Shown here: piece by piece, positions 51,967-60,924 of the stretch | Layout: each line of letters starts with the position of its first letter | How positions within the stretch are numbered: position 1 is the stretch's first letter | Source of the DNA: Chryseobacterium formosense | GTDB taxonomy: Bacteria; Bacteroidota; Bacteroidia; Flavobacteriales; Weeksellaceae | Direction: 5' to 3' | DNA: 64,000 bases | Assembly (NCBI RefSeq): GCF_900116415.1 | Contig: NZ_FPAP01000005.1 | Location: 124,001-188,000, forward strand | The notes under the pieces: model-generated | Told to the model about the DNA's origin: nothing | Seen by the model: only the letters and a program-made list of their open reading frames with translations | The model's database searches: none | Translations under genes and position numbers: made by a program

Positions 51967-53538
51967 ATGCTTATGAAATATTTCAAATCTATTCTTTTAA
52001 TTTTTTCCTTTTCTTTCATTGCCAAAGCTCAGGCTCCAACCATCGAATGGCAAAAATCTTTTGGCGGGTCAAATAGTGAAATTGCAAAATCTATTGTGCA
52101 AACACCAGATGGAGGATATATTACTGCAGGATATTCAAAATCTTCTGATGGAAATGCAACGTTTAATCACGGAGATAATGATTTCTGGATTGTGAAAATG
52201 GATGCTTTAGGAATTCTTCAGTGGCAAAAATCTCTTGGCGGATCTGGTGATGATCAGGCAAACTCAATTTCTTTAACCTCGGACGGAGGATATATTCTTG
52301 CCGGATCTACCACTTCATCCAACGGTGATATTACACTTAACAAAGGATTTGCCGATTACTGGATTGTAAAACTGAATGCACTAGGAAATATAGAATGGCA
52401 AAAGACTTATGGAGGTGCATATCAGGATATAGCAAAATCTGTGAAACAGACAACTGACGGTGGCTATATTGTAACGGGAAATACGAGCTCAAATGATGGA
52501 GACGTTAGCGGAAATCACAGTCTGTACCTTAATGATTATTGGGTTATAAAATTGGACACTTCGGGAAATTTACAATGGCAAAAAGCTCTTGGCGGATCTG
52601 GTGAAGAATTTGCTTACGACATTAAGCAAACTACTGACGGAGGATATATCATCGCTGGAGAAACCAGCTCCCAAAGCAGCGGAGATATTTCCGGCGCTTA
52701 TTTAGGGGTAAAAGATTCCTGGATTGTAAAACTGGGAGCAACCGGTAATATCATGTGGGAAAAACGTTTCGGAGGTATCGGAAACGATATTACCTATTCC
52801 GTAGCGCAGACTTTAGACGGCGGTTATATAGCATCCGGGACAACGACTTCAAATATCGGAAACAGTACCTATAATGGACAAGGAGATTTCTGGATCCTAA
52901 AACTTGATGCTGCAGGAAACCTGCAATGGCAAAATGCAATGGGCAGCCTTACCTATGACCAAGCGTATTCAGTAGCTCAAACTCCGGACGGAAATTATGT
53001 AGCAACAGGCTACATTTCTTCAAATACGGGAATTGTTGAATCTGGACTCCAAAATGGCACGAACTTCTGGATTGTGAAACTGGATAATTCAGGAACTCTG
53101 CTATGGAATAAAGTTCTGGGCGGAGATGGACATGAGACAGCGTGGAGCATTATTCCAACCACAGATGGAGGTTTAGCTGCTGCAGGACATTCGAGCACAA
53201 ATCCTGACAGCGGAGACGTTACCGGCAATTATGGTCAATCAGATTTTTGGATTGTAAAGCTAAGTGGTTCTAAAGAGTTAGGAATCAATGAAAGTAATGT
53301 TCCTGAAAAACCGGAAATATATCCCAATCCTGCAAAAGATATTGTTCGCATCAATCATCTTCCCAGAGAAAGTACAGTGGCTATTTTTGACACCGCAGGA
53401 AGAAAGATTTTCAGTAAAAAATATTCTGAAACAAACATTTCTATTGATGTTTCAGCATTTATAGACGGAATGTATACTCTTCAGATTGACAGTGAAGAAA
53501 AAAATATTCTTTCTAAAAAATTGCTCATTAAGAAATAA
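51967..53538 (+). CDS. T9SS cargo protein with beta-propeller-like repeats
   Basis: A 523-residue exported protein: signal peptide (cut after FIAKA), then seven repeats of about 55-65 residues, each with a 'WQKSxGGS' strand, a 'TxDGGYIxAG' turn and 'DFWIVKLDxxGN'. They look like blades of a propeller, related to delta-60/PQQ-like repeats. The last 75 residues are a type A T9SS sorting domain ('IYPNPAKDIVRIN', 'IFDTAGRKIF', 'DGMYTLQI'), so it is secreted or cell-surface. The ligand is unknown. Starts at 51967 and 51973 are both possible. Confidence 0.88.
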   Translation: MLMKYFKSILLIFSFSFIAKAQAPTIEWQKSFGGSNSEIAKSIVQTPDGGYITAGYSKSSDGNATFNHGDNDFWIVKMDALGILQWQKSLGGSGDDQANSISLTSDGGYILAGSTTSSNGDITLNKGFADYWIVKLNALGNIEWQKTYGGAYQDIAKSVKQTTDGGYIVTGNTSSNDGDVSGNHSLYLNDYWVIKLDTSGNLQWQKALGGSGEEFAYDIKQTTDGGYIIAGETSSQSSGDISGAYLGVKDSWIVKLGATGNIMWEKRFGGIGNDITYSVAQTLDGGYIASGTTTSNIGNSTYNGQGDFWILKLDAAGNLQWQNAMGSLTYDQAYSVAQTPDGNYVATGYISSNTGIVESGLQNGTNFWIVKLDNSGTLLWNKVLGGDGHETAWSIIPTTDGGLAAAGHSSTNPDSGDVTGNYGQSDFWIVKLSGSKELGINESNVPEKPEIYPNPAKDIVRINHLPRESTVAIFDTAGRKIFSKKYSETNISIDVSAFIDGMYTLQIDSEEKNILSKKLLIKK

Positions 53539-53559
53539 TCCAGGCTCTTAAAATATCAT

Positions 53560-53597
53560 AAAAGCTTGTGAGAATACAATCGTCATAAGCTTTTTTT
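53560..53597 (+). terminator. intrinsic terminator after the T9SS cargo gene
   Basis: AAAAGCTT-GTGA ... TCA-AAGCTTTT followed by more T, 22 bp past the stop codon. The rest of the gap (53598-53730) holds no gene I can support. Confidence 0.7.
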
Positions 53598-53730
53598 GCA
53601 TTTCCAAATCAATAAAATCAAAATTTCTCAAACAATTCCATAATTAGGTATAAACTTTGCATAGAATCATTTTACAATGAATTAATAATTCATTAAATCT
53701 GAAAATTTGTTCAATACTAAAAACTGAATT

Positions 53731-54261
53731 ATGGCTGAAGTTATCACAAACGAAAAACAAGGCGGAAAATCCCGTCAGAGTAAAAAAAGAATCGGTATCG
53801 ACATGACCCCAATGGTTGACCTAGGATTTTTATTGATTACCTTTTTTATGTTTACCACCAATTTTACCAAACCCAACGTCATGGATTTAGGCTTGCCTGC
53901 AAAAGATCCAAATCCTACCCGCACTGATAATATTGTAATTGACCAACGTAACCAAATTACATTTATCATCGGAGAAAACAACAGAATTTTTTATCATCAG
54001 AGCAACGAAAAAGAGTTAACAGAAGCCGGTTTAAAGGAAACAGATTACAACGGCATGAATGTTTCCAAGATCATTTCACAAGCTTACGCCAAAGCTCCGA
54101 AAAAAGAGATATTCACAGTCATTGTAAAACCAACTGACGATTCGAATTACAAAAATTTCGTAGATATGATGGATAATATTTCGATTGCCAAAAAAGAACG
54201 ATACGGAATTGCCGAAGTCAAACCATGGGAAAAGAAAGTTTACGAAAACGTAATAAAATAA
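53731..54261 (+). CDS. exbD: orphan ExbD biopolymer transporter
   Basis: A 176-residue ExbD paralogue with 'IDMTPMVDLGFLLITFFMFT' including the proton-carrying Asp, then a periplasmic domain ending in 'VKPWEKKVYEN'. It is close to the second exbD of the tonB operon (35066-35635), sharing 'NFxKPNVMDLGLPAK' and 'FTVIxKPTDDxxYKNFVD', but has no exbB or tonB beside it. It may replace or compete with that subunit in an ExbB complex. A terminator follows, so it is monocistronic. Confidence 0.9.
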   Translation: MAEVITNEKQGGKSRQSKKRIGIDMTPMVDLGFLLITFFMFTTNFTKPNVMDLGLPAKDPNPTRTDNIVIDQRNQITFIIGENNRIFYHQSNEKELTEAGLKETDYNGMNVSKIISQAYAKAPKKEIFTVIVKPTDDSNYKNFVDMMDNISIAKKERYGIAEVKPWEKKVYENVIK

Positions 54262-54267
54262 AACCTC

Positions 54268-54294
54268 AGAGCATTTTTATAATGCTCTTTTTTT
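54268..54294 (+). terminator. intrinsic terminator after orphan exbD
   Basis: AGAGCATT ... AATGCTCT followed by a T-run, 6 bp past the stop codon. Confidence 0.85.
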
Positions 54295-54326
54295 ATATAA
54301 ATTTGAGCATAAAATTTCTACCCATG

Positions 54327-54854
54327 ATGAAAAACATCTTCATTTTATTCGGAATTGCAATTCTGAGTTTTTCCTGCTCAAAGAAAGAAACCACAAGCAC
54401 AGACAAAAAATCCGACAGCGTAAAAATTGCAGACTCAATAAATGCTGTAACGACAAAAATAAACGACAGTATTAAAGCACTGAACAGCAAAAACCGCTTT
54501 AAAGATTTCAACGGAAGCCATAAATTCATTTACCAAAACGACAGTTCACCGAAATATTCCGGAACAATAGACTTTAAAAAAATTGAGGGAGAAAGAGATA
54601 ATTACAATATTGCAGGAAGTATAAAATCCGGAAATAACTCTGTAAACATCAAAGGATTTGTACAGGTAGTTTCTGCCAAACACATGAATTTTACCGGAGA
54701 AATTACCCAAAAAATCTCTGTAAACGATAACGGAAAACCATACACCAGAAAAGGAACCAAAACATTTGCTTCTAAAGACGGCGGAAAAACATACAGACTT
54801 CAGGATATGGTAAATGGTTCAGGATTTGTAGATTACATCGATATTCAATATTAA
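54327..54854 (+). CDS. lipoprotein of unknown function
   Basis: A 175-residue lipoprotein: signal peptide ending in LSFSC and a Lys/Thr/Ser linker, then a helical stretch with SIN/SIK repeats and a beta-rich end. I recognise no family. ATG 54327 (a second ATG at 54324 is equally possible) follows a TAAATTTG box at 54298-54305. It lies 11 bp upstream of the alpha/beta hydrolase gene, so the two are likely one transcript. Confidence 0.75.
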   Translation: MKNIFILFGIAILSFSCSKKETTSTDKKSDSVKIADSINAVTTKINDSIKALNSKNRFKDFNGSHKFIYQNDSSPKYSGTIDFKKIEGERDNYNIAGSIKSGNNSVNIKGFVQVVSAKHMNFTGEITQKISVNDNGKPYTRKGTKTFASKDGGKTYRLQDMVNGSGFVDYIDIQY

Positions 54855-54865
54855 AATCTAAAATT

Positions 54866-55648
54866 ATGCTCAATTTTGAAAAAAAAGGTGACGGAAAAGA
54901 AACTTTGGTTCTGCTTCATGGTTTTATGGAAAATATTTCGATCTGGAGCGACCTCGAAAAACATCTTTCCAAAGATTTTACACTTTTAAAAATCGATCTT
55001 CCGGGACACGGACAATCTGACATTTTAGCTGAAGTCCACACCATGGAGATGATGGCAGAAGAAGTAAAAAAAGTTCTGGATCATCAAAATTTAAATACAA
55101 TCCATTTGCTCGGACATTCGATGGGAGGCTATGTTTCACTGGCATTTGCCGAGAAATTTCCCGGATATTTAAAGAGTCTTACCTTATTTTTCTCCACTTA
55201 TTTTCCTGATGATGCAGAAAAAAAAGAACAGCGTATCAAAAGTTACCGAATTATAAAAGATGCTTTTGCCCATTATGCAAGAGTCGGAGTTCCGAATTTA
55301 TTTAATCCAAATGAAAGAGACGTTTTAGAAGGAAAAATAGAAACTGCTTTGGAAGTCGCTCTTTCAACCAATAATCTTGGAGCTTTAGCCTGTGTGAAAG
55401 GAATGGTGGAAAGAACCGACAAAAAACATATTTTAGAAACGTTAGAAGCTAAAATTTTGGTTCTTGCCGGGAAACACGACAATGCAGTAAAAACAGATAT
55501 AACCATCAATAATCTTCCGGATCGCACCAACATCAAATCTTATGTTTTAGATTGCGGACACAATGGTCATTGGGAAAAACCTTCCATCTGTGCAGAAATC
55601 ATCAATACCGAACTTTTGCATCACTTACCTAAAAAACTTTTACTTTAA
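54866..55648 (+). CDS. alpha/beta fold hydrolase
   Basis: A 260-residue soluble hydrolase. The oxyanion 'LLHGFMEN', the nucleophile elbow 'GHSMGG' (Ser85) and the late 'DCGHNGHWEKP' His fit the catalytic triad; an Asp in 'LAGKHDNAV' is the acid candidate. The fold matches esterases and BioH/MenH-like enzymes but the substrate cannot be read. It lies between the lipoprotein gene (11 bp) and the patatin gene (62 bp), which suggests lipid or ester turnover, only by position. Confidence 0.88.
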   Translation: MLNFEKKGDGKETLVLLHGFMENISIWSDLEKHLSKDFTLLKIDLPGHGQSDILAEVHTMEMMAEEVKKVLDHQNLNTIHLLGHSMGGYVSLAFAEKFPGYLKSLTLFFSTYFPDDAEKKEQRIKSYRIIKDAFAHYARVGVPNLFNPNERDVLEGKIETALEVALSTNNLGALACVKGMVERTDKKHILETLEAKILVLAGKHDNAVKTDITINNLPDRTNIKSYVLDCGHNGHWEKPSICAEIINTELLHHLPKKLLL

Positions 55649-55710
55649 ACTTTAGGCAGAACGATATTCATGATTTGAAATTATTATCTTAGTAAGGCTT
55701 AAAATTCTAA

Positions 55711-56514
55711 ATGGGCATATTCTCTTTCAAAAAAAAGAAACCTGTAATAGGACTCACACTTTCCGGAGGCGGAATGCGCGGAATCGCCCATATTGCTGTT
55801 CTCAAAGCCCTGGAAGAATATGACTTAAAGCCGGATATCATTTCAGGAACAAGCGCAGGATCCATTATCGGAGCATTTTATTCGTTTGGGAAAACTCCGG
55901 ATGAAATGATGGACATTGTGAAAAACACCACCTTTTTTTCACGTTCTTATTTAAAATTATCCAAAAACGGAATTTTCAGTTCCAAATTTATCCTGAAGCT
56001 TTTCAACGACCATTTTCCCGAAGATGATTTTAAAGTTTTAAAAATACCGGTTTATGTTGCGGCAACAGAAATGACCCATGGTATCGTAGATTTTTTCTCT
56101 GAAGGTGAACTTTTCGGACCACTTTTAGCCTCATCGAGCGTACCCTTCGTTTTACCTCCCGTAAAAATTGGTGAGAAAATTTATGTTGACGGTGGAGTTT
56201 TAGACAATCTCCCGATAGAACCGATTATCGACAAATGCGATTTCCTTATCGGCTCACACGTAAATTCGATCAGCTATGACGGCTTGGAAAACATGAGTTT
56301 AATGAAAGAATTTGACCGCATTCTGCATTTAGCCATTGCAAAATCGGTTTATTCTAAAGCAAGTCATTGCGACATCTTTTTAGACCCGCCTAAAATGACA
56401 AAGTTCAGCTTATTTAAAAAGAATTTTCTTGACGAAATGTTTGCAGAAGTTTACGATTACACGTGTAAAGAATTAGAAAACAAAGGTTATAAAAAAGTGG
56501 CAGACAGACTGTAA
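55711..56514 (+). CDS. patatin-like phospholipase
   Basis: A 267-residue patatin-like serine hydrolase. The oxyanion 'LSGGGMRGIAH', the nucleophile 'GTSAGS' (Ser48) and the catalytic Asp160 in 'VDGGVLDNLP' are complete. The family (RssA-like, without signal peptide) cleaves acyl groups from phospholipids. It starts 62 bp after the hydrolase gene and is convergent with the DHH phosphoesterase gene, 6 bp away, with no terminator between them. Confidence 0.92.
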   Translation: MGIFSFKKKKPVIGLTLSGGGMRGIAHIAVLKALEEYDLKPDIISGTSAGSIIGAFYSFGKTPDEMMDIVKNTTFFSRSYLKLSKNGIFSSKFILKLFNDHFPEDDFKVLKIPVYVAATEMTHGIVDFFSEGELFGPLLASSSVPFVLPPVKIGEKIYVDGGVLDNLPIEPIIDKCDFLIGSHVNSISYDGLENMSLMKEFDRILHLAIAKSVYSKASHCDIFLDPPKMTKFSLFKKNFLDEMFAEVYDYTCKELENKGYKKVADRL

Positions 56515-56520
56515 TCTTCA

Positions 56521-57525
56521 TTATAAATTTTCTTCCGCAATTCTGCTTTTAAAAGTTTCAATTGTATCAGATAAAGATTCCATTGATTTTCCTCCCGCTG
56601 CATTGATATGACCTCCTCCATTGAAATATTTTCTCGAAAACTGATTCACATCTACATCATCTTTACTTCTGAAAGAAATTTTAATAAAATCTTCATAAAG
56701 ATCTTCCATAAAGAAAGCCGCCATTCTTACCCCGACAATACTTAGCCCGTAGTTTACAAAACCTTCGGTATCACCTTTCTGGAAGCCGTATTCCTGAAGT
56801 TCTTTTCTCGTTAAATATAAAACAGCAACTTTACCATCATTCACCACTTCAATTCGTCCTAAAATTAAAGCCAGCAAATGTAAACGTGAAACCGTGTTCG
56901 TGTCCCATGTATTCGAAGTAATAATAGAAGGATCCGCACCTTTTTCAATTAAATTAGCAACAATTCTGTGCGTCGTCGCACTCGTAGAACGAAAACGGAA
57001 ACCACCTGTATCGGTCATAATTCCTGTATAAAGACATTCGGCAATATCTTTATTGACCAGTTTCTCGTCATCCATCGCTTCAATAAAATGATAAATCATC
57101 TGACAAGTTGCCGGAATAATGGTATCTGAATACACAAAATCAAAATCTTCAGGTTGCTGATGATGATCGATAAGAATTTTTTTAGCTTTCGCTTTCATCA
57201 ACCAGTCACCTAAAATTCCGATCCTTGCCGGAGAATTAAAATCAAGACAGAAAATAACATCTGCTTCATTAACTATATCAAAAGCAACTTTTCTTTTGTA
57301 TTCGCCGATGATATTTTTCTTTGCTTCAGGCATCCATTTCAGGAATTTCGGAAAATCGTTGGGTACAACAACTTCTGCTTCCAGACCTTTAGCTTTTAAG
57401 TAATGTTTTAAACCTAAACTTGAGCCAATCGCATCTCCATCCGGATTATAATGGGTAAGAATAACAATTTTATTTTCCGGTACAAGAAGGGTATTGATTT
57501 CTAAAAGCTCTGCAGGTGTAAACAT
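56521..57525 (-). CDS. DHH family phosphoesterase (NrnA-like)
   Basis: A 334-residue enzyme of the NrnA group (nanoRNase/3'-phosphoadenosine 5'-phosphate phosphatase). The metal motifs are 'LTHYNPDGDAIGSSL', 'CLDFNSPARIG' and 'LIDHHQQPEDF' (DHH), followed by the DHHA1 domain with 'SRKYFNGGGHINAAGG'. ATG 57523-57525 is chosen; the open frame to 57657 has no similarity and lies upstream of a TATCTTTG box (minus, complement of 57546-57553). It probably degrades short RNA left after decay. Confidence 0.9.
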   Translation of the reverse strand: MFTPAELLEINTLLVPENKIVILTHYNPDGDAIGSSLGLKHYLKAKGLEAEVVVPNDFPKFLKWMPEAKKNIIGEYKRKVAFDIVNEADVIFCLDFNSPARIGILGDWLMKAKAKKILIDHHQQPEDFDFVYSDTIIPATCQMIYHFIEAMDDEKLVNKDIAECLYTGIMTDTGGFRFRSTSATTHRIVANLIEKGADPSIITSNTWDTNTVSRLHLLALILGRIEVVNDGKVAVLYLTRKELQEYGFQKGDTEGFVNYGLSIVGVRMAAFFMEDLYEDFIKISFRSKDDVDVNQFSRKYFNGGGHINAAGGKSMESLSDTIETFKSRIAEENL

Positions 57526-57545
57526 TTTCTTTAAATTTGAGTTTC

Positions 57546-57553
57546 CAAAGATA
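57546..57553 (-). promoter_or_regulatory. -7 element of the DHH phosphoesterase gene
   Basis: TATCTTTG on the minus strand, 21 bp before the chosen start codon, which excludes the longer frame. Confidence 0.5.
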
Positions 57554-57674
57554 AAGTTTTTATACGTATTGCAGACTAATAATTGAGAAAGCAAAGGAAG
57601 GCTTTTGCAGAAAGGTTTTTTAATAATATACAGATAATTGCCATAAAATAATTTCAAAAAAAGACAAGTAACAT

Positions 57675-57704
57675 TTGCACTTAATAAAAATATGCATATA
57701 TTTG
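57675..57704 (+). promoter_or_regulatory. promoter of rpmH
   Basis: TTG (57675-57677), 19 bp, TATATTTG (57697-57704) followed by C: a full match to the consensus, 43 bp before the rpmH start. Confidence 0.75.
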
Positions 57705-57747
57705 CAACCTGAAAATTAATAGATAATTACGACTTAAACATATAGTA

Positions 57748-57906
57748 ATGAGCAAAAGAACATTCCAACCATCAGAAAGAAAGAAAAGAAACAAACACGG
57801 TTTCAGAGAAAGAATGTCTACACCAAACGGTAGAAGAGTTTTAGCTGCAAGAAGAGCTAAAGGAAGAAAAAGCTTAACAGTAAGTTCTGCAAGAGCTAAA
57901 AGATAA
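57748..57906 (+). CDS. rpmH: 50S ribosomal protein L34
   Basis: A 52-residue basic protein with the L34 signature 'KRTFQPSERKKRNKHGFRER' and 'GRRVLAARRAKGRKSLTVS'. It has a full promoter and a terminator and is transcribed alone. In many bacteria rpmH is next to rnpA and dnaA; here it is not (ftsE follows), as is usual in flavobacteria. Confidence 0.97.
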   Translation: MSKRTFQPSERKKRNKHGFRERMSTPNGRRVLAARRAKGRKSLTVSSARAKR

Positions 57907-57930
57907 TTCTTTAGTTACAATATACAAATC

Positions 57931-57963
57931 ATGCTTGAAAAGTACTTTTTCAGGCATTTTTTG
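57931..57963 (+). terminator. intrinsic terminator after rpmH
   Basis: ATGCTTGAAAA ... TTTTTCAGGCAT with a T-run, 24 bp past the stop codon. Confidence 0.8.
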
Positions 57964-58060
57964 TTGTTAAAATATATTAATTTCTTAGGTTTATAGAATA
58001 TCTTTTTTTATTTTTAAAATCTGAAAAAGCGCTTTCTCAAAAGCACCTAAAAATAGATTT

Positions 58061-58771
58061 ATGCCACATACCAATATCTCCGGAGACAGCATTGTAAGTC
58101 TGCAGCACGCAAAGATTGCACAGAAAAACTTCACTGTTCTTTCTGATGTTAACCTTAATATAAAAAAAGGAAGATTCTGCTACCTTATCGGGAAAACAGG
58201 TTCCGGAAAAAGCTCACTGCTTAAAACACTTTATGGTCACATCCCTTTAGCCAGCGGAGTTGGTACAGTTGTAGGATTCGACATTGCAAAGCTAAGAGCT
58301 TCAGACGTTCCCAATCTGAGAAGAAAATTGGGTATTGTTTTCCAGGATTTCCAATTGCTTTCCGACAGAACGGTTGAAAAAAACCTGAAATTCGTTTTGG
58401 AAGCCACAGGATGGAATGACAAACATAAAATCGACGAGCGCATCAATGAAGTTCTTTCGAGCGTAAACATGAAAGGCAAAAAACATAAAATGCCGCACGA
58501 ACTTTCCGGTGGTGAACAGCAACGTATTGCGATTGCAAGAGCACTTTTAAATCACCCTGATTTAATCTTAGCCGATGAGCCTACAGGAAATCTTGATCCG
58601 GAAACATCAAATGAAATTATGACACTACTAAAGCAGGTTGCTCTGGAAAACGGAGCTGCGGTGGTAATGGCAACTCACGATTATCACATGATTCAGAATT
58701 TCCCGGGAGAAGCGATCAGATGCGAAGACGGAAAGGTTTCTGTACTTGATACGGCTGAACTTTTTGAGTAA
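58061..58771 (+). CDS. ftsE: cell-division ATP-binding protein FtsE
   Basis: A 236-residue ABC ATPase: Walker A 'LIGKTGSGKSSLLK', Q-loop 'GIVFQDFQLLSDRTV', signature 'LSGGEQQR' and Walker B 'LILADEPTGNLDPET', closest to FtsE. With FtsX it controls peptidoglycan hydrolases at the septum. ftsX is not next to it here. It abuts the convergent trmN6 gene with no spacer (TAA then TTA), so there is no terminator between. Confidence 0.85.
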   Translation: MPHTNISGDSIVSLQHAKIAQKNFTVLSDVNLNIKKGRFCYLIGKTGSGKSSLLKTLYGHIPLASGVGTVVGFDIAKLRASDVPNLRRKLGIVFQDFQLLSDRTVEKNLKFVLEATGWNDKHKIDERINEVLSSVNMKGKKHKMPHELSGGEQQRIAIARALLNHPDLILADEPTGNLDPETSNEIMTLLKQVALENGAAVVMATHDYHMIQNFPGEAIRCEDGKVSVLDTAELFE

Positions 58772-59470
58772 TTATTTCTCTTTAAAAACATGAAACTCTT
58801 TAGTGAGTTCAAGATATTGGTCCGAGTATTGTCTCGGACTTTTTTCTATAATAAATTCTGATTCTTCTAATTCTTTTTCCATTAAAGAAAATTCCAAAAT
58901 GAGTCTTTTTGTTTTAGAATTTTCAATTCCTTTAATATTGATTTTTCGGATTAAATACAATTGATTTTCATGAGCTAATTTTATAAAATCACCTCCAATT
59001 TCAAAAGGAATAATCACTGAGAAAATACCGTCTTCAGAAAGTAATTTGGAAGATTTTGAAATCAATTGCTGGAAATTCAGCTCAACAGTTTGACGTGCCA
59101 ATTTATCTTTTTCAGAGCCTGATTCTTCAAAATACGGAGGATTTGAAACAACGAAATCAAACTTTTCATCGGGTTCAAATTTTTTAAAATCCTGATGGAT
59201 ATTTTTTAATCTTAGATGAAAAGGTGAATTCTCAAAATTGAGTCGGGTAAGATTTACAGCTTCTTCATTAATATCAATTCCTAAAAACTCAGCAGAAGAA
59301 TTTTTTTGAGCCAACATTAAAGAAATCAAACCGGTTCCGGTTCCCACTTCCAAAACTTTTTTAGCATTAACAATATTAGCCAAAGCTCCCAGCAAAACAC
59401 CGTCTGTTCCGACACGGAAGACGTCTTTTGACTGTTGAATTTCAAATTGTTTAAACTTAAAAGGCCTCAC
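58772..59470 (-). CDS. trmN6: tRNA1(Val) (adenine-N6)-methyltransferase
   Basis: A 232-residue SAM-dependent methyltransferase of the YfiC/TrmN6 type. 'VLEVGTGTGLISLMLAQK' is the SAM site and 'DFVVSNPPYFEESGSEK' has the NPPY catalytic motif of N6-adenine methylases. It starts with GTG at 59470, which overlaps the TAG stop of the sensor kinase gene by one base, so the two are translationally coupled. The call for the exact tRNA target rests on family. Confidence 0.88.
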   Translation of the reverse strand: MRPFKFKQFEIQQSKDVFRVGTDGVLLGALANIVNAKKVLEVGTGTGLISLMLAQKNSSAEFLGIDINEEAVNLTRLNFENSPFHLRLKNIHQDFKKFEPDEKFDFVVSNPPYFEESGSEKDKLARQTVELNFQQLISKSSKLLSEDGIFSVIIPFEIGGDFIKLAHENQLYLIRKINIKGIENSKTKRLILEFSLMEKELEESEFIIEKSPRQYSDQYLELTKEFHVFKEK

Positions 59471-60924
59471 TATAAATTGGTAGGTAAAGCGATCGTGAAT
59501 GTAGAACCTTTTCCGACTTCAGATTTTACGGTAATTTCACCTTTATAATCTTCCACCATTTTGCGAACCATTGATAAACCGAGCCCCATTCCGCTGTTTT
59601 TGGAGGTGAAATTCGGTTCAAAAATTTTTTCGTACATCTCTTCAGGAATTCCGATTCCGTTATCCTGAACTGAGATAATAACTCTACGCTGGTGCTGCTC
59701 AATATCTACATTTACCAAAAGATTTCTGTCGTCACTTTTTGCCTGCTTTGCATTGGTAACCAGATTCGTGATGATTCGGGAAAGAAAAACCCGATCCATC
59801 GTAATCATAATATTGCTCTTATTGGCATGAACAAATATCTGATCATCGTTGAAAACCCTTAGAATATCATCAATTTCGTTATTAAGATTAATGACTTCAT
59901 TGTTTTTTTCAGGAAGCTTTGCAAACTCAGAAAAAGCAGAAGCAACTGTCGCAATCACATCGATCTGATCAACCATGGTTTTGCTCATCTGTTTCACACG
60001 CTCAGTAACATTCGGGTCATTCGGATCAAATTTTCTTTCAAAATTCTGAATCGTCAGCTTCATCGGCGTTAAAGGATTTTTCACTTCATGAGCAACCTGT
60101 TTTGCCATTTCGCGCCACGCTTCTTCCGATGCTTTAAACCGAAGCCTCTCTTTCTGATCCTGAATCTGAAGAATCATCCTATTATAAGCTCTTGCCAAAG
60201 CATTAAGCTCATCATTTTTGTAATATTTGATCGGGCGCATTTCGTTTTCAAAAAGCGTAATACGTGTGATCATATCCGAAAATTTTGTAATATTTTTAGC
60301 CAAATTATTAGAGGTAACCCAACTCAACCAAATACTGAAAGCAATAATAACCAGATCTACCAATAAAATATAAACCACATATTTATGTAAAACATCCATG
60401 TAAGCAGATTCGTTATGATAAAGTGGGATATAAATAATCCCAATCGGTTCCCAGTTATTATTTTTAAGAACTAAATAAGAAGAAGTATAAACCGCGTCTT
60501 TTTCTGCATCATACCCACGAATGTCATAGCGGGTTTCTTTAGAAAGAATTTCGTTGACAATTTTGAGCGGAATTTTCTTTTTATCGACCTGATTAGACTC
60601 TTTATTGGAAAGAAGATAATTTCCTTTCAGATCATAAATAACAATATCGTGCTGATTAATATCTGCAATTTCAAATATTTTGTTGCCTAAAACTTTTTTA
60701 AGATCGCCGGTTTGCACAGAAGTACGGCTCAGAGCATAATCAAAATACGCCATGACCGCATTCGTTTTGTCCTGCATATCAATCTTACTCTGCTGGAGCG
60801 CATTATTCCTTAAAACGAAATAAGGAACAAGAGAAGAAGCTGCAACACTTAAAAGACATATCAGTAAGAAACCGAAAAACACACGATTTCTTAAACTATA
60901 TCCTTTATATTTATTAAACGACAT
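59470..60924 (-). CDS. sensor histidine kinase (HAMP, HisKA, HATPase)
   Basis: A 484-residue membrane kinase: two helices (about residues 14-38 and 183-205) flank a periplasmic sensor region, followed by HAMP ('NLAKNITKFSDMITRITLF' in outline), HisKA with phospho-acceptor His279 in 'VAHEVKNPLTPMKL' and HATPase with 'NLVTNAKQA', 'DNGIGIPEEM' and 'GMGLGLSMVRKMV'. It is of NtrY-like type. There is no response regulator next to it. It overlaps ribE by 11 bp and trmN6 by one base. Confidence 0.92.
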   Translation of the reverse strand: MSFNKYKGYSLRNRVFFGFLLICLLSVAASSLVPYFVLRNNALQQSKIDMQDKTNAVMAYFDYALSRTSVQTGDLKKVLGNKIFEIADINQHDIVIYDLKGNYLLSNKESNQVDKKKIPLKIVNEILSKETRYDIRGYDAEKDAVYTSSYLVLKNNNWEPIGIIYIPLYHNESAYMDVLHKYVVYILLVDLVIIAFSIWLSWVTSNNLAKNITKFSDMITRITLFENEMRPIKYYKNDELNALARAYNRMILQIQDQKERLRFKASEEAWREMAKQVAHEVKNPLTPMKLTIQNFERKFDPNDPNVTERVKQMSKTMVDQIDVIATVASAFSEFAKLPEKNNEVINLNNEIDDILRVFNDDQIFVHANKSNIMITMDRVFLSRIITNLVTNAKQAKSDDRNLLVNVDIEQHQRRVIISVQDNGIGIPEEMYEKIFEPNFTSKNSGMGLGLSMVRKMVEDYKGEITVKSEVGKGSTFTIALPTNL

